Shown here: positions 17,228 to 25,007 of the stretch, one piece after another
Numbering within the stretch: the first letter of the stretch is position 1
How the letters are laid out: every line of letters begins with the position of its first letter
Source: Bacteroidota bacterium
GTDB taxonomy: Bacteria; Bacteroidota; Bacteroidia; B-17B0; Aurantibacillaceae
Assembly (NCBI GenBank): GCA_025362395.1
Contig: JANYGK010000096.1
Location: 1 to 32,569, forward strand
Length of the DNA stretch: 32,569 nucleotides
Direction of reading: 5' to 3'
Made by a program: the position numbers and the translations under genes
Notes under the pieces: model-generated
Databases searched by the model: none
Seen by the model: the letters and a program-made list of their open reading frames with translations, nothing else
Told to the model about the DNA's origin: nothing

Positions 17228-19399
17228 ATGCAAAAACTCCCTCTGTTACTCTTGTTTACAACCATAATAGGTTATTCTCAACAAAATCTTAAAGAAAATT
17301 TTACCCCCTTAAAATCATCGGGTGTTTTACCTGATATTTTTACACAAAATATAAGAAATATTATTAAAGCGGATCTTACGGAGCTAAATAGGCAGAAAGA
17401 TGAAGATGAAAGGATTAAAAGCAATTACCTCACCGCCGCTAATTATGAAATTGAAAAAATTGTAAAAAGCGGGAATACGCTGATCAATGATGAGGTAACA
17501 ACATACTTAAATGAGCTTACAGGCGTTATTCTTAAAAACAACCCGGCCTTAAAAAATCAGCTTCACATTTACACCCTTAAGTCGTCGGTGGTTAATGCTT
17601 ACAGTTATGATAAAGGATATATATTTATTGATATAGGCTTAATTGCACAGGCAGAAACAGAGGCCCAACTAGCCTACATCTTATCACACGAAATATCCCA
17701 TTTTACTAAAAAACATAATATTAATAGTTATGTAAATAATACAAAAATTGATAAAAAAAACTATACCGGGAAAACGAGTGAAGATAAGCTGATCGAAAAA
17801 TGCCAGTATTCGAAAGAACACGAAAGTGAAGCTGACCTTGAAGGATTTAAATTACTGGAACAGACAAACTATGATTTTAAGCAAACAGAAAAAGCATTTG
17901 ACGTATTACAGTATGCACATTTGCCGTTCGAATTAGTAGAATTCCGGAAAACCTATTTTAATAACCCTAACTATAAAATTCCCGACCGTTATTTTTTAAA
18001 AGAAGTTTCCTCTATCCGGAATAACTCGGCCGAGGATGATACAAAACATACACATCCTAATACTGCCAAACGTAAGCAGGCTATGACGGAGCTCATCGCT
18101 AAACGAAGCAACGAAGGCAGAGTAAGCTATATACTGGGGAGAGAAAAATTTGAATATATCCGCGACCTTTCCCGGATGGAGCTTTGCAGGTTATATTTAA
18201 AGAACAGGGATTATATGAATGCGTTTTATGCCGCTTATATACTCGAAAAAAAATACCCGCAAAACGAATATATTGCAGAAACAATGAGCAAGTGTATGTA
18301 CGCTATTACACTTTACGATAAAGGTGATCTGCGTTACGATAATGATTCTTATCTTGAAAACGGCATTTTATCGCATACGGATATAGAGAGTTACCCGCAG
18401 CAACTGTATTACCTGGTAAATAAAATGCCAGCTAATGAGTGGACCATTTTATCGATGGATTATGTATACCGTAACCATAAAAAGTTTCCGGGTAATAAGG
18501 TAATCAACGCGTATGCCGACAGTTTATTTAAGTTGATGGGAGCTACCGACTGGGGCATCTTTGACTTTGTAAGAACAAATGTAAAAACAGCGCCCGCCGA
18601 AACTAAAATTGACACAACGCATAAAGAAATAGAAGTAAGTACGTCAAAAACTGACCTGATTGCGAACATACAAAAAGAAAATAGTTTTAAAAATTACGAT
18701 ACGGCTTATTATAAAGAAATTTATGTTGACCTGTTTATGAGTGATAAAGAATTTGTTTCCAAGTTTCCTTCCGGCGGCACTAAAGTAGAAACTTCTTCAA
18801 GCGGGTTTAAGAGCTATAAAGAAACGGCACAATACAGTAATAAAAAGAAAAAAGGGAAACAATATAAAGATGTAAAAATAGATAAAGTAATATTACTTGA
18901 GCCTTTCTATTTAAAAATAAACGAGAAAAAAGCGGAGGAGGTAAGGTATATTGATTCCGACGCGGGGCAGGAGAAGTTTGTAGTTACCGTAAATAACTGC
19001 GCCCAAAAACAGGATTTTGCAATTGTAACCCTTGATCCCGGGCTGATAAGCCCGAACGAAGTGGATAAGGTAAATGATTATTCGATAATAAACGATTGGT
19101 TTTTAGAAAAATTTGACGCAGCCTCAAATACAAACACAGCTATTTTTAATACAGACGAAATTAATGGTATCGTTAAAAAATATGCCACACAATATGTTTT
19201 AAGAACAGGCCTTATCAGTTATAAAAGCAAACATGGAAGAAAAGCGACTTATTATTACGCGTATGTTTTTGATATATTGAATAATGAAATGATCTATAAA
19301 AAGCAAGAAGTGTTTAAAGGAAAAGATACCAAAGACCTAGTAAATGCTAAAGTGTACCAGACATTGTTTGAATTAAAACGCCTTAAAAAACAAGTATGA
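17228..19399 (+). CDS. M48 family metalloprotease, BepA-like, with TPR region and an extra C-terminal domain
   Basis: The start is set at the ATG at 17228, which gives a signal peptide (MQKLPLLLLFTTIIGYSQQ); the longer frame begins with TTG inside the upstream terminator. The 723-residue protein carries HEISH at 154-158, a third zinc ligand at Glu199 in EHESEAD and HTHP at 275-278, the layout of BepA/YfgC periplasmic proteases. Residues about 300-470 are helical and TPR-like, as in BepA. BepA helps outer-membrane protein assembly at the BAM complex and degrades stalled substrates. A Lys-rich linker and a further domain of about 170 residues (from LLEPFYLKINE to the end), which BepA lacks, close the protein. 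Its stop overlaps the next start (ATGA), coupling it to three outer-membrane proteins. Confidence 0.86.
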   Translation: MQKLPLLLLFTTIIGYSQQNLKENFTPLKSSGVLPDIFTQNIRNIIKADLTELNRQKDEDERIKSNYLTAANYEIEKIVKSGNTLINDEVTTYLNELTGVILKNNPALKNQLHIYTLKSSVVNAYSYDKGYIFIDIGLIAQAETEAQLAYILSHEISHFTKKHNINSYVNNTKIDKKNYTGKTSEDKLIEKCQYSKEHESEADLEGFKLLEQTNYDFKQTEKAFDVLQYAHLPFELVEFRKTYFNNPNYKIPDRYFLKEVSSIRNNSAEDDTKHTHPNTAKRKQAMTELIAKRSNEGRVSYILGREKFEYIRDLSRMELCRLYLKNRDYMNAFYAAYILEKKYPQNEYIAETMSKCMYAITLYDKGDLRYDNDSYLENGILSHTDIESYPQQLYYLVNKMPANEWTILSMDYVYRNHKKFPGNKVINAYADSLFKLMGATDWGIFDFVRTNVKTAPAETKIDTTHKEIEVSTSKTDLIANIQKENSFKNYDTAYYKEIYVDLFMSDKEFVSKFPSGGTKVETSSSGFKSYKETAQYSNKKKKGKQYKDVKIDKVILLEPFYLKINEKKAEEVRYIDSDAGQEKFVVTVNNCAQKQDFAIVTLDPGLISPNEVDKVNDYSIINDWFLEKFDAASNTNTAIFNTDEINGIVKKYATQYVLRTGLISYKSKHGRKATYYYAYVFDILNNEMIYKKQEVFKGKDTKDLVNAKVYQTLFELKRLKKQV

Positions 19400-20181
19400 G
19401 GTTTGTAGTGTTACTTATTTTAATGAGTTGTTCAATAACGGTCTTTGCTCAAACTCCCGGTTACATGGGTAAGCGTTTTGGAGCAGGTTACGGCGCTTAT
19501 GCAAGCCCGGGGTACATTGGCTCGGCAGGTGCCACGCCTGTAAATATACAACATGAGGCCTTTGTAGAGTTTGTTACAAAAAAACGGTTCAGTATCGGCT
19601 TATCTGTAAAAGCTTACAAAGCAATTTATGCCAACACAAGGTATGTAAACGTATTAGATAATAACTCATCCTCTAATGATCAGATTGACAAACACCCTTC
19701 GGGTGTTACAAACATCAGGGCAAAAAACTATATGCTTTACTTTAAATTTTTCGGTAAACATTACTTGGCGCCTTGGGGCAGGTATTTTATTATGGGAGCA
19801 ACCCTTAACACATTTAACTCAACCTACGATCCCGATCACATGAATGTAGGTACAGAATCATCTCCAAGTTATAGTAACGGATATACTCATTCTGGGTATG
19901 TTTCATATTCTGATTTCGGGCCTGCAAAACAGTCATTCAAAAAATTTGATGTGATGATAGGCTGGGGAAGAAGTAGAATTGTTGCCGACAGAATTACGAT
20001 CGATTATGGTTTTAACGTTAATTTGTGGGCCTTTACAGCCACAGTATTCGATGCGCCCGATGATGATATAGGAGAAAAAATACTGCTTCCCGACAAATAC
20101 ATAAGCACTATTTCAGCTGCAAGAATAAGAGGGGTAAACAGGTTCAATATATTTTGTAAAATTGGGATTTTATTATTCTAA
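19396..20181 (+). CDS. outer-membrane beta-barrel protein, PGYMGKRF family, paralog 1
   Basis: This 261-residue protein has a signal peptide (MRFVVLLILMSCSITVFAQ), and the mature chain opens with TPGYMGKRFGAGYG, motif at 21-28. The body consists of alternating amphipathic strands, and the last residues, RFNIFCKIGILLF, end in Phe as outer-membrane barrels do. Motifs shared with the next two proteins are LAPWGRYFIMGATLN, MIGWGRSRIVADRITIDYGFN and the RGVNRFN ending. The ATG overlaps the stop of the M48 gene in ATGA, so translation is coupled. It is the most divergent of the three at the DNA level. I do not know the family name; an 8-10 strand barrel is likely from its length. Confidence 0.8.
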   Translation: MRFVVLLILMSCSITVFAQTPGYMGKRFGAGYGAYASPGYIGSAGATPVNIQHEAFVEFVTKKRFSIGLSVKAYKAIYANTRYVNVLDNNSSSNDQIDKHPSGVTNIRAKNYMLYFKFFGKHYLAPWGRYFIMGATLNTFNSTYDPDHMNVGTESSPSYSNGYTHSGYVSYSDFGPAKQSFKKFDVMIGWGRSRIVADRITIDYGFNVNLWAFTATVFDAPDDDIGEKILLPDKYISTISAARIRGVNRFNIFCKIGILLF

Positions 20182-20281
20182 AACTATGAGTTTAAAATTA
20201 CGTTGCCTTAAATGCCTGTTTATCTTATTAGGAGTGCTGCAAGCCCATTCGCAGGCTCCCGGCTATATGGGCAAACGCTTT
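20179..20281 (+). repeat. 103-bp near-identical segment, copy A (start of paralog 2)
   Basis: This segment covers the stop codon of paralog 1, the 4-base spacer and the signal peptide plus PGYMGKRF codons of paralog 2. Compared by eye with 20981-21083, it is the same length without gaps and differs at 8 of 103 positions. The final 32 bases are identical. Confidence 0.9.
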
Positions 20282-20983
20282 GCGATTCATTATGGCTTTT
20301 ACTTTAGTCCGGCAATATTTGGTTCCAATGCACAAGGCAATACCATGATTGGGAAATCTGAATCAAAATCTGAATCAGGTCATTTTGCCTTTAATTCGCA
20401 GCATCAACTGGGCATAGAATATGTTTTAAAAAATCATTTGTCCATTGGTTTTTCAACTACCTATTATAGAACAATGTATGACAATAGTATTCGCGTGAGT
20501 TCTAATTTAGGATATCCAACCGGTAACTATGATATTTCGGGGCTTAACTATTCTCTGTATTTTAAAATCTATAGAAAACAAAGTCTGGCACCTTATGGCA
20601 AATACTTTTTGTTTGGCCCTACACTTAACACCACTAAAAGTACCTATTCCAACACTTATATGAAAATTGCCAACCCTAATACGCCCTATGATAACAATTT
20701 CGGACTACTCGAGCAAAAATATAAAAGAGTTGATTTGGTAATAGGGTGGGGTAAAAGCAGAATTTTATATAACAAGCTTGTGGTTGATTACGGATTTAAC
20801 TTACAGTTTATAGGAACTATTAATGCGGTGTTTGGACCCGAAAGTACTGAAATACTGGATCTTTCCTTTGATTTCATTCATTACCATACTGCGTTAAACT
20901 ATATTGAAAACACTACCCGGTTAAGAAACAGAGAAGTAAATAAATTCAACGTTTTTATAAAAGTAGGTGTATTATTATTTTAA
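20186..20983 (+). CDS. outer-membrane beta-barrel protein, PGYMGKRF family, paralog 2
   Basis: The start is the ATG at 20186, 4 bases after the preceding stop; the longer frame begins with TTG inside paralog 1. The 265-residue product has the signal peptide MSLKLRCLKCLFILLGVLQA followed by HSQAPGYMGKRF, with the motif at 25-32. Barrel-like strands include LAPYGKYFLFGPTLN, VIGWGKSRILYNKLVVDYGF and a C-terminus KFNVFIKVGVLLF ending in Phe. Its first 100 bases are nearly identical to those of paralog 3, whereas the bodies differ widely. The function is unknown. It is most likely placed in the outer membrane through BAM, perhaps with help from the upstream BepA-like protease (inference). Confidence 0.8.
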   Translation: MSLKLRCLKCLFILLGVLQAHSQAPGYMGKRFAIHYGFYFSPAIFGSNAQGNTMIGKSESKSESGHFAFNSQHQLGIEYVLKNHLSIGFSTTYYRTMYDNSIRVSSNLGYPTGNYDISGLNYSLYFKIYRKQSLAPYGKYFLFGPTLNTTKSTYSNTYMKIANPNTPYDNNFGLLEQKYKRVDLVIGWGKSRILYNKLVVDYGFNLQFIGTINAVFGPESTEILDLSFDFIHYHTALNYIENTTRLRNREVNKFNVFIKVGVLLF

Positions 20984-21083
20984 AACTATGGGTTTAAAAT
21001 TACGCTGCCTTACCGGCCTGTTTATTTTATTAGGAATGCTGCAAGTCCATTCGCAGGCTCCCGGCTATATGGGCAAACGCTTT
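20981..21083 (+). repeat. 103-bp near-identical segment, copy B (start of paralog 3)
   Basis: This is the second copy of the segment at 20179-20281, placed equivalently over the stop of paralog 2 and the start of paralog 3. Identity stops right after the codons for GKRF. A further 20-base identity (GGTGTATTATTATTTTAAAA) links the 3' ends of paralogs 2 (20966-20985) and 3 (21735-21754), so the duplicated unit covered a whole gene. Confidence 0.9.
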
Positions 21084-21752
21084 AATGTAGGCTACGGATT
21101 TAATGTAAGCCCGGCTATTTTTGGCGCAACTCCCAAAAATAAAACACTGCTTGGTGATGGGGGTTCCGCTGAGTATGGCAATTTAGCTTTTAATAAAATT
21201 CATGAGGGCTTTATTGATTTTGCGCTCTCCCGTAAATGGATGATCTGTTTTTCTGCAAGGTATTACAAAACAGCTTACGATAATCCGAGTCAGATAAAAG
21301 AAAGAACTAATCCTTTTTACATGAATTCCCATCGTACCGCCGATGATTATTTTTATATCATAAAAGGACAAACCTATACGTTGTATTTTAAATATTACAA
21401 TTCTAAAAGTGTGGCGCCATGGGGAAGATATGTATTATTTGGTCCAACATTAAACAGAACAAATTCAATATATAAAGATGTAGTTGAAAAACATTCAACC
21501 TTAAACTTTACGATGGGCTTTGGCAGAACCCAAATTATTGCCAATAGAATATCCATTGACTATGGCTGTAATTTTCAGCTTTTTTCTATTCTTACCGGCT
21601 TTGCCGATCTGGCATCCTATGCCTTTGATGAGGATATATTAAAAAACTATCCTACAACAGCAGGTAATTATTTTGAAAGAACTACTCAAATGAGAGCGCG
21701 TGGTGTAAACCGCTTTAATGTGTTTTTAAAGATCGGTGTATTATTATTTTAA
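20988..21752 (+). CDS. outer-membrane beta-barrel protein, PGYMGKRF family, paralog 3
   Basis: The start is the ATG at 20988, 4 bases after paralog 2; the longer frame begins with GTG. This 254-residue protein has the signal peptide MGLKLRCLTGLFILLGMLQV, then HSQAPGYMGKRFNVGYGFNV. Shared barrel motifs are VAPWGRYVLFGPTLN, MGFGRTQIIANRISIDYGCN and the C-terminal NRFNVFLKIGVLLF. It is the last gene of the M48-plus-barrels operon; a convergent gene begins 28 bases beyond. A weak stem (CAGT/ACTG) in that gap is too short to call a terminator. The function is unknown. Confidence 0.8.
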   Translation: MGLKLRCLTGLFILLGMLQVHSQAPGYMGKRFNVGYGFNVSPAIFGATPKNKTLLGDGGSAEYGNLAFNKIHEGFIDFALSRKWMICFSARYYKTAYDNPSQIKERTNPFYMNSHRTADDYFYIIKGQTYTLYFKYYNSKSVAPWGRYVLFGPTLNRTNSIYKDVVEKHSTLNFTMGFGRTQIIANRISIDYGCNFQLFSILTGFADLASYAFDEDILKNYPTTAGNYFERTTQMRARGVNRFNVFLKIGVLLF

Positions 21753-21780
21753 AATGCAGTAAAATACTGTAGGACCTCTT

Positions 21781-22962
21781 TTAACCCAATTTATTGATCA
21801 CCGGATTAGCGTACAGTTTAAAGAACAGTTGCTTTAGCATTTCCGGTTCTCCATTCATCTTAACAATATGAGAGTGTATATAAGTTAAAAAGTGTTCTTT
21901 TTCTTCCTTAGTATAGGTGGTTTCAAAAACATTGGTAGCATGCAGCAAATCATAAGCAATATGGTTTACCGCGTGTAGTTTATAATTTTGGTGTATTTGC
22001 TTATCAATGGCAACAGCAAGTAATCTTATTTTTTCATTCTCATTACCGCTGTTATTATTTATTTCATCAAGCTCCTTCAATACGGGTGTTCCAAAGGCCA
22101 TGTGTATTCTGCCTTTTGGCTGTTGAATGCCGGTTAAAATGCTGTTAAGGTCTTCGCCCTGCGCCTTAATATATTTACTGTGAAGAGACGATAAATAAAG
22201 CTCCTGCACTTTTAAGGAATCACAGGGTTCATACTCAAAACTAATCGTAAGCGGTACAATATTTAATTCGGAAAAACTTTTTTTAAAGTCTTTATCCCCA
22301 CTCATATTCAGCATTTTTAATAAGCCGGTTTGGGTCACGTCATTCCCGTCTTTAGTTCTTCCGTTGCGTTGCGCTATCCACACGCTTACATTCTTATCTA
22401 AAATAGTATGCCTTAAATAAGCGCTCAGCTGCCTCGAAATGTCGTACAACTCTTTTACCGTACCCTCACGTTTTACCATAAACATGCGGTTCATTTTTCC
22501 GAAGTCAGTAATAAAGCCTTGTTCCATAAGGTTCGAGCCAAAAGTAATTTCAGATGTCGAAAATCCTTCCTTATCTAAAATGATCTGTAAAATAGCGCTG
22601 TCCAGTAAAATATCTCGGTGGTTGGCTACAAATAAATACGATTTATCTTTATCAAGATGTTCAATTCCGCTATACGATAACCCTTTGGCAGTGTTGTTAA
22701 CAATAGTCCATATAGCATGGTGCATATACCCTGTTTGAAACTCGAAGGGCGATTTAGTATGCAGCGCTTTTTGTATAGCCTCTTCCGGTGTTATGCCGGG
22801 CCAAAGGTAAGCCATGGCTTTATGGTAGGTTTGGTCAATTGCGATGCGTTTCATCACTTCTTCTGTTTCCGTGTCGTAGTAAGGGCGCAGCACTTCAAAA
22901 TTAAATTCTTTTGCAAACTCGCTTACCTTTTCAGGCGCTTCCGATATATATTTTTTCATCAT
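21781..22962 (-). CDS. PlsC-like glycerolipid acyltransferase
   Basis: This 393-residue protein belongs to the PlsC/PlsB acyltransferase superfamily, which moves acyl chains from acyl-CoA or acyl-ACP to glycerol-phosphate-type or other lipid acceptors. Block I is NHRDILLDSAIL (about residue 115), with Asp at H+2 and H+6, so the spacing is HX5D rather than the textbook HX4D. Block II is KMNRMFMVKREG, block III WIAQRNGRTKDGNDVTQ and block IV IVPLTISFEYEP. The alignment of these blocks supports the family despite the altered first motif. The N-terminal 100 residues are an added helical region. It starts 3 bases after the adenylate-forming ligase gene on the same strand, so the two form an operon. 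The acceptor is unknown; glycine- or other aminolipids are possible (speculative). Confidence 0.82.
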   Translation of the reverse strand: MMKKYISEAPEKVSEFAKEFNFEVLRPYYDTETEEVMKRIAIDQTYHKAMAYLWPGITPEEAIQKALHTKSPFEFQTGYMHHAIWTIVNNTAKGLSYSGIEHLDKDKSYLFVANHRDILLDSAILQIILDKEGFSTSEITFGSNLMEQGFITDFGKMNRMFMVKREGTVKELYDISRQLSAYLRHTILDKNVSVWIAQRNGRTKDGNDVTQTGLLKMLNMSGDKDFKKSFSELNIVPLTISFEYEPCDSLKVQELYLSSLHSKYIKAQGEDLNSILTGIQQPKGRIHMAFGTPVLKELDEINNNSGNENEKIRLLAVAIDKQIHQNYKLHAVNHIAYDLLHATNVFETTYTKEEKEHFLTYIHSHIVKMNGEPEMLKQLFFKLYANPVINKLG

Positions 22963-22965
22963 AGG

Positions 22966-24261
22966 TTATCTGTTATCAATAAATGTAATTGGTTTCCTGC
23001 TCATTTCGGGTAATTGTTTTTTGGCAATGCTTTCGGGTGTGCTTAAAATAATAGTGGGGGCAACTCTCAGCTTTGCCCTGAAATGATCTTTCAGGTCTTT
23101 ATCAAAATTTTCGGGCGGGTTAACCGCTCCAATATGTATTACAATTTCATCAGTCCCTATATCGTTTGTAAATACTTCAACAATGTAATTTTTAATATAA
23201 GGTATTGTGTTTAATACATCGTATAAAGCGGGCGGGTAAAGGCTCGTGCCTTTAAATTTTATCATTTGTTGTTTTCTGCCTAAAATAGGGCTTATCCTTA
23301 AGGTTGATCTGCCGCAGCTGCAGGGCTCATAATGTGCTTTGCAAATATCGCCCGTTTTAAAACGAATTAAAGGCATGCCTTCTACATTAAGGGTGGTAAC
23401 CGTTAGTTCACCCGCCTCACCTTCTTTAACAGGCAGGTTATTATCGTCTAAAAATTCGGCAATTAATAATTCAGGGTGGTGGTGCCCGCCTTTTCCGGCC
23501 TCACATTCTGTAAACGCCGCGCCCATTTCGGTTGATGCATAGGTGCTGTATAATTCCAAAGGCCATTTATCGGTAATGCGTTTGCCTAATGTGTTATACG
23601 TAAAATCATCATTACGGATGGGTTCGCCGATGCACACTACTTTTTTTATGCTGCAGTTTTTGTAATCCATGTTATGTTGTTCGGCAAACTCTATCAGCTT
23701 TATTAAAAAGGAGGGTACCGCAATAGCAATGGTTGGTTTTAAGCGTTTAACGGTATCCCATTGAAACTCGGGCATTCCATTGCCAACGCGCACTACACCG
23801 GCACCCATTTTTTTTAAGCCTAAAAAATAAGCTATGCCTGCCATAAAGCGCCTGTCAATAGTGGTCATTAACTGGTAAATATCATGCTTCGTCCCTCCCG
23901 CGCAAGCCAAAGAAATAAACTCGTTGTAGGCTAAACGTTCCAGGTCTTTATCGGTAAGTACAAAGGTTAAAGGGTCGCCCAGTGTGCCGCTGGTGGTTAC
24001 ATAATCAATAATATGATCGGGACTTACACATATAAAATCGGTATTGTAATGATGAAGGTCGTCTTTGGTAGTAACCGGAATTGTTTCCAGCTCTTCCAAC
24101 GTGTTGATGGTATTAATATCTATACCATGCTTTTTAAAATGCGTTTTATAAAATAAGGAATGTGCGTTCACATAGTTCAACAATTCGCTCATTTTTTGTT
24201 CCTGAAACTTTTTAATTTCTTTGGAACTTTGTGTTTCTATAATTGGTACAAATGAGTTCAT
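22966..24261 (-). CDS. PaaK-like adenylate-forming acyl-CoA ligase
   Basis: The start is placed at the ATG at 24261 (MNSFVPIIETQSSKEIKKFQ), where homologous proteins begin as I recall them; an ATG at 24306 would add 15 residues. The 431-residue product resembles phenylacetate-CoA ligase and coenzyme F390 synthetase. It has the Ser/Thr/Gly P-loop TTSGTLGDPLTF, the YASTEMGAAFTEC motif (A5), GGHHHPELLIAEF, the RFKTGDIC motif, a CSCGRS segment and GRKQQMIKFKG at the hinge to the small C-terminal domain. Such enzymes make an acyl-AMP and then an acyl-CoA. The acid cannot be named. The PlsC-like gene follows after 3 bases, suggesting activation of a carboxylic acid followed by transfer to a lipid acceptor. 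Confidence 0.85.
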   Translation of the reverse strand: MNSFVPIIETQSSKEIKKFQEQKMSELLNYVNAHSLFYKTHFKKHGIDINTINTLEELETIPVTTKDDLHHYNTDFICVSPDHIIDYVTTSGTLGDPLTFVLTDKDLERLAYNEFISLACAGGTKHDIYQLMTTIDRRFMAGIAYFLGLKKMGAGVVRVGNGMPEFQWDTVKRLKPTIAIAVPSFLIKLIEFAEQHNMDYKNCSIKKVVCIGEPIRNDDFTYNTLGKRITDKWPLELYSTYASTEMGAAFTECEAGKGGHHHPELLIAEFLDDNNLPVKEGEAGELTVTTLNVEGMPLIRFKTGDICKAHYEPCSCGRSTLRISPILGRKQQMIKFKGTSLYPPALYDVLNTIPYIKNYIVEVFTNDIGTDEIVIHIGAVNPPENFDKDLKDHFRAKLRVAPTIILSTPESIAKKQLPEMSRKPITFIDNR

Positions 24262-24326
24262 GTTGCCGTAAATATTTGGTGCCCGCTGTTTTAGTAAAGA
24301 ACCCAAGAGTTCAAAATTATAAATTT

Positions 24327-24334
24327 TATCTTTG
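24327..24334 (+). promoter_or_regulatory. candidate -7 box for the HEAT-like gene
   Basis: TATCTTTG matches the Bacteroidota -7 consensus TAnnTTTG exactly and lies 32 bases before the ATG at 24367. I find no TTG at the usual 17-23 base spacing, so the support is partial. Confidence 0.35.
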
Positions 24335-24366
24335 TAAGGTCAAAAGCAAACAGCAATTTTTTAACA

Positions 24367-24912
24367 ATGCAAAATAAGAAGATATTACAACGGAACCTTG
24401 CAGCCGAGTTAACCCTTGAAATAAGGAACTTTAAAGCGCCTGAGCTTGCCGCTTATGTGTTGGAAAATAGCAGGATGAATGAATTGGCGGCACTTGCCCT
24501 ATCAAACGACCCGTTGCTGAGTAGCCGTGCCATGTGGGTTTTAAGCCGGTGCAGCGAATTAAATTACGATAGCATGACACCTTATCATGATACCCTCATC
24601 AAAAATCTGGCACAAAAAAATCTTCATAACGGGGTTATAAGAAATACGCTTCGCCTTTATCAAAACAAGCCGGCACCCGTAAAACATCACGTTTTTTTAT
24701 TGGATAGATGTTATTCTTATTTAAAAAACCCTTCTGAAGCCATTGCTGTCAGAGCTTTTTCTATTACTATTATTTTTAATATTTCAAAACACTATCCTGA
24801 ACTGATGCATGAACTGGTGGAGGTGCTGAACCATATTCAAATTCAGGAAGAACCGGCCGCTATCCGTTCGCGTGTGAAAAATACTTTGCAACACATTTAT
24901 AAACTCACATAA
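24367..24912 (+). CDS. HEAT-like helical repeat protein
   Basis: This 181-residue soluble protein is all helical by inspection. Successive 30-40 residue units contain patterns such as MNELAALALSNDPLLSSRAMWVLSRC and AVRAFSITIIFNISKHYPEL, shown here in parts, typical of HEAT or armadillo repeats. There is no signal peptide, membrane segment or catalytic motif. It is transcribed alone, divergent from the ligase gene, and a perfect -7 box precedes it. Such small HEAT proteins are common in Bacteroidota and are usually of unknown function; a protein-protein contact role is the most that can be inferred. Confidence 0.72.
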   Translation: MQNKKILQRNLAAELTLEIRNFKAPELAAYVLENSRMNELAALALSNDPLLSSRAMWVLSRCSELNYDSMTPYHDTLIKNLAQKNLHNGVIRNTLRLYQNKPAPVKHHVFLLDRCYSYLKNPSEAIAVRAFSITIIFNISKHYPELMHELVEVLNHIQIQEEPAAIRSRVKNTLQHIYKLT

Positions 24913-25007
24913 ATGGTGTAGTAGATAGTATAGAAGAGCCCGAATAAATTTTTAGTATATATGAGTAATATGGAGTGGGTGTGGACGAACGGAGGGCATT
25001 TTTAAAA

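Noticed and set aside
21755-21771. Small stem CAGT/ACTG between paralog 3 and the acyltransferase gene.
   Set aside because: Only 4-5 bp of pairing and no T-tract; not a believable terminator.
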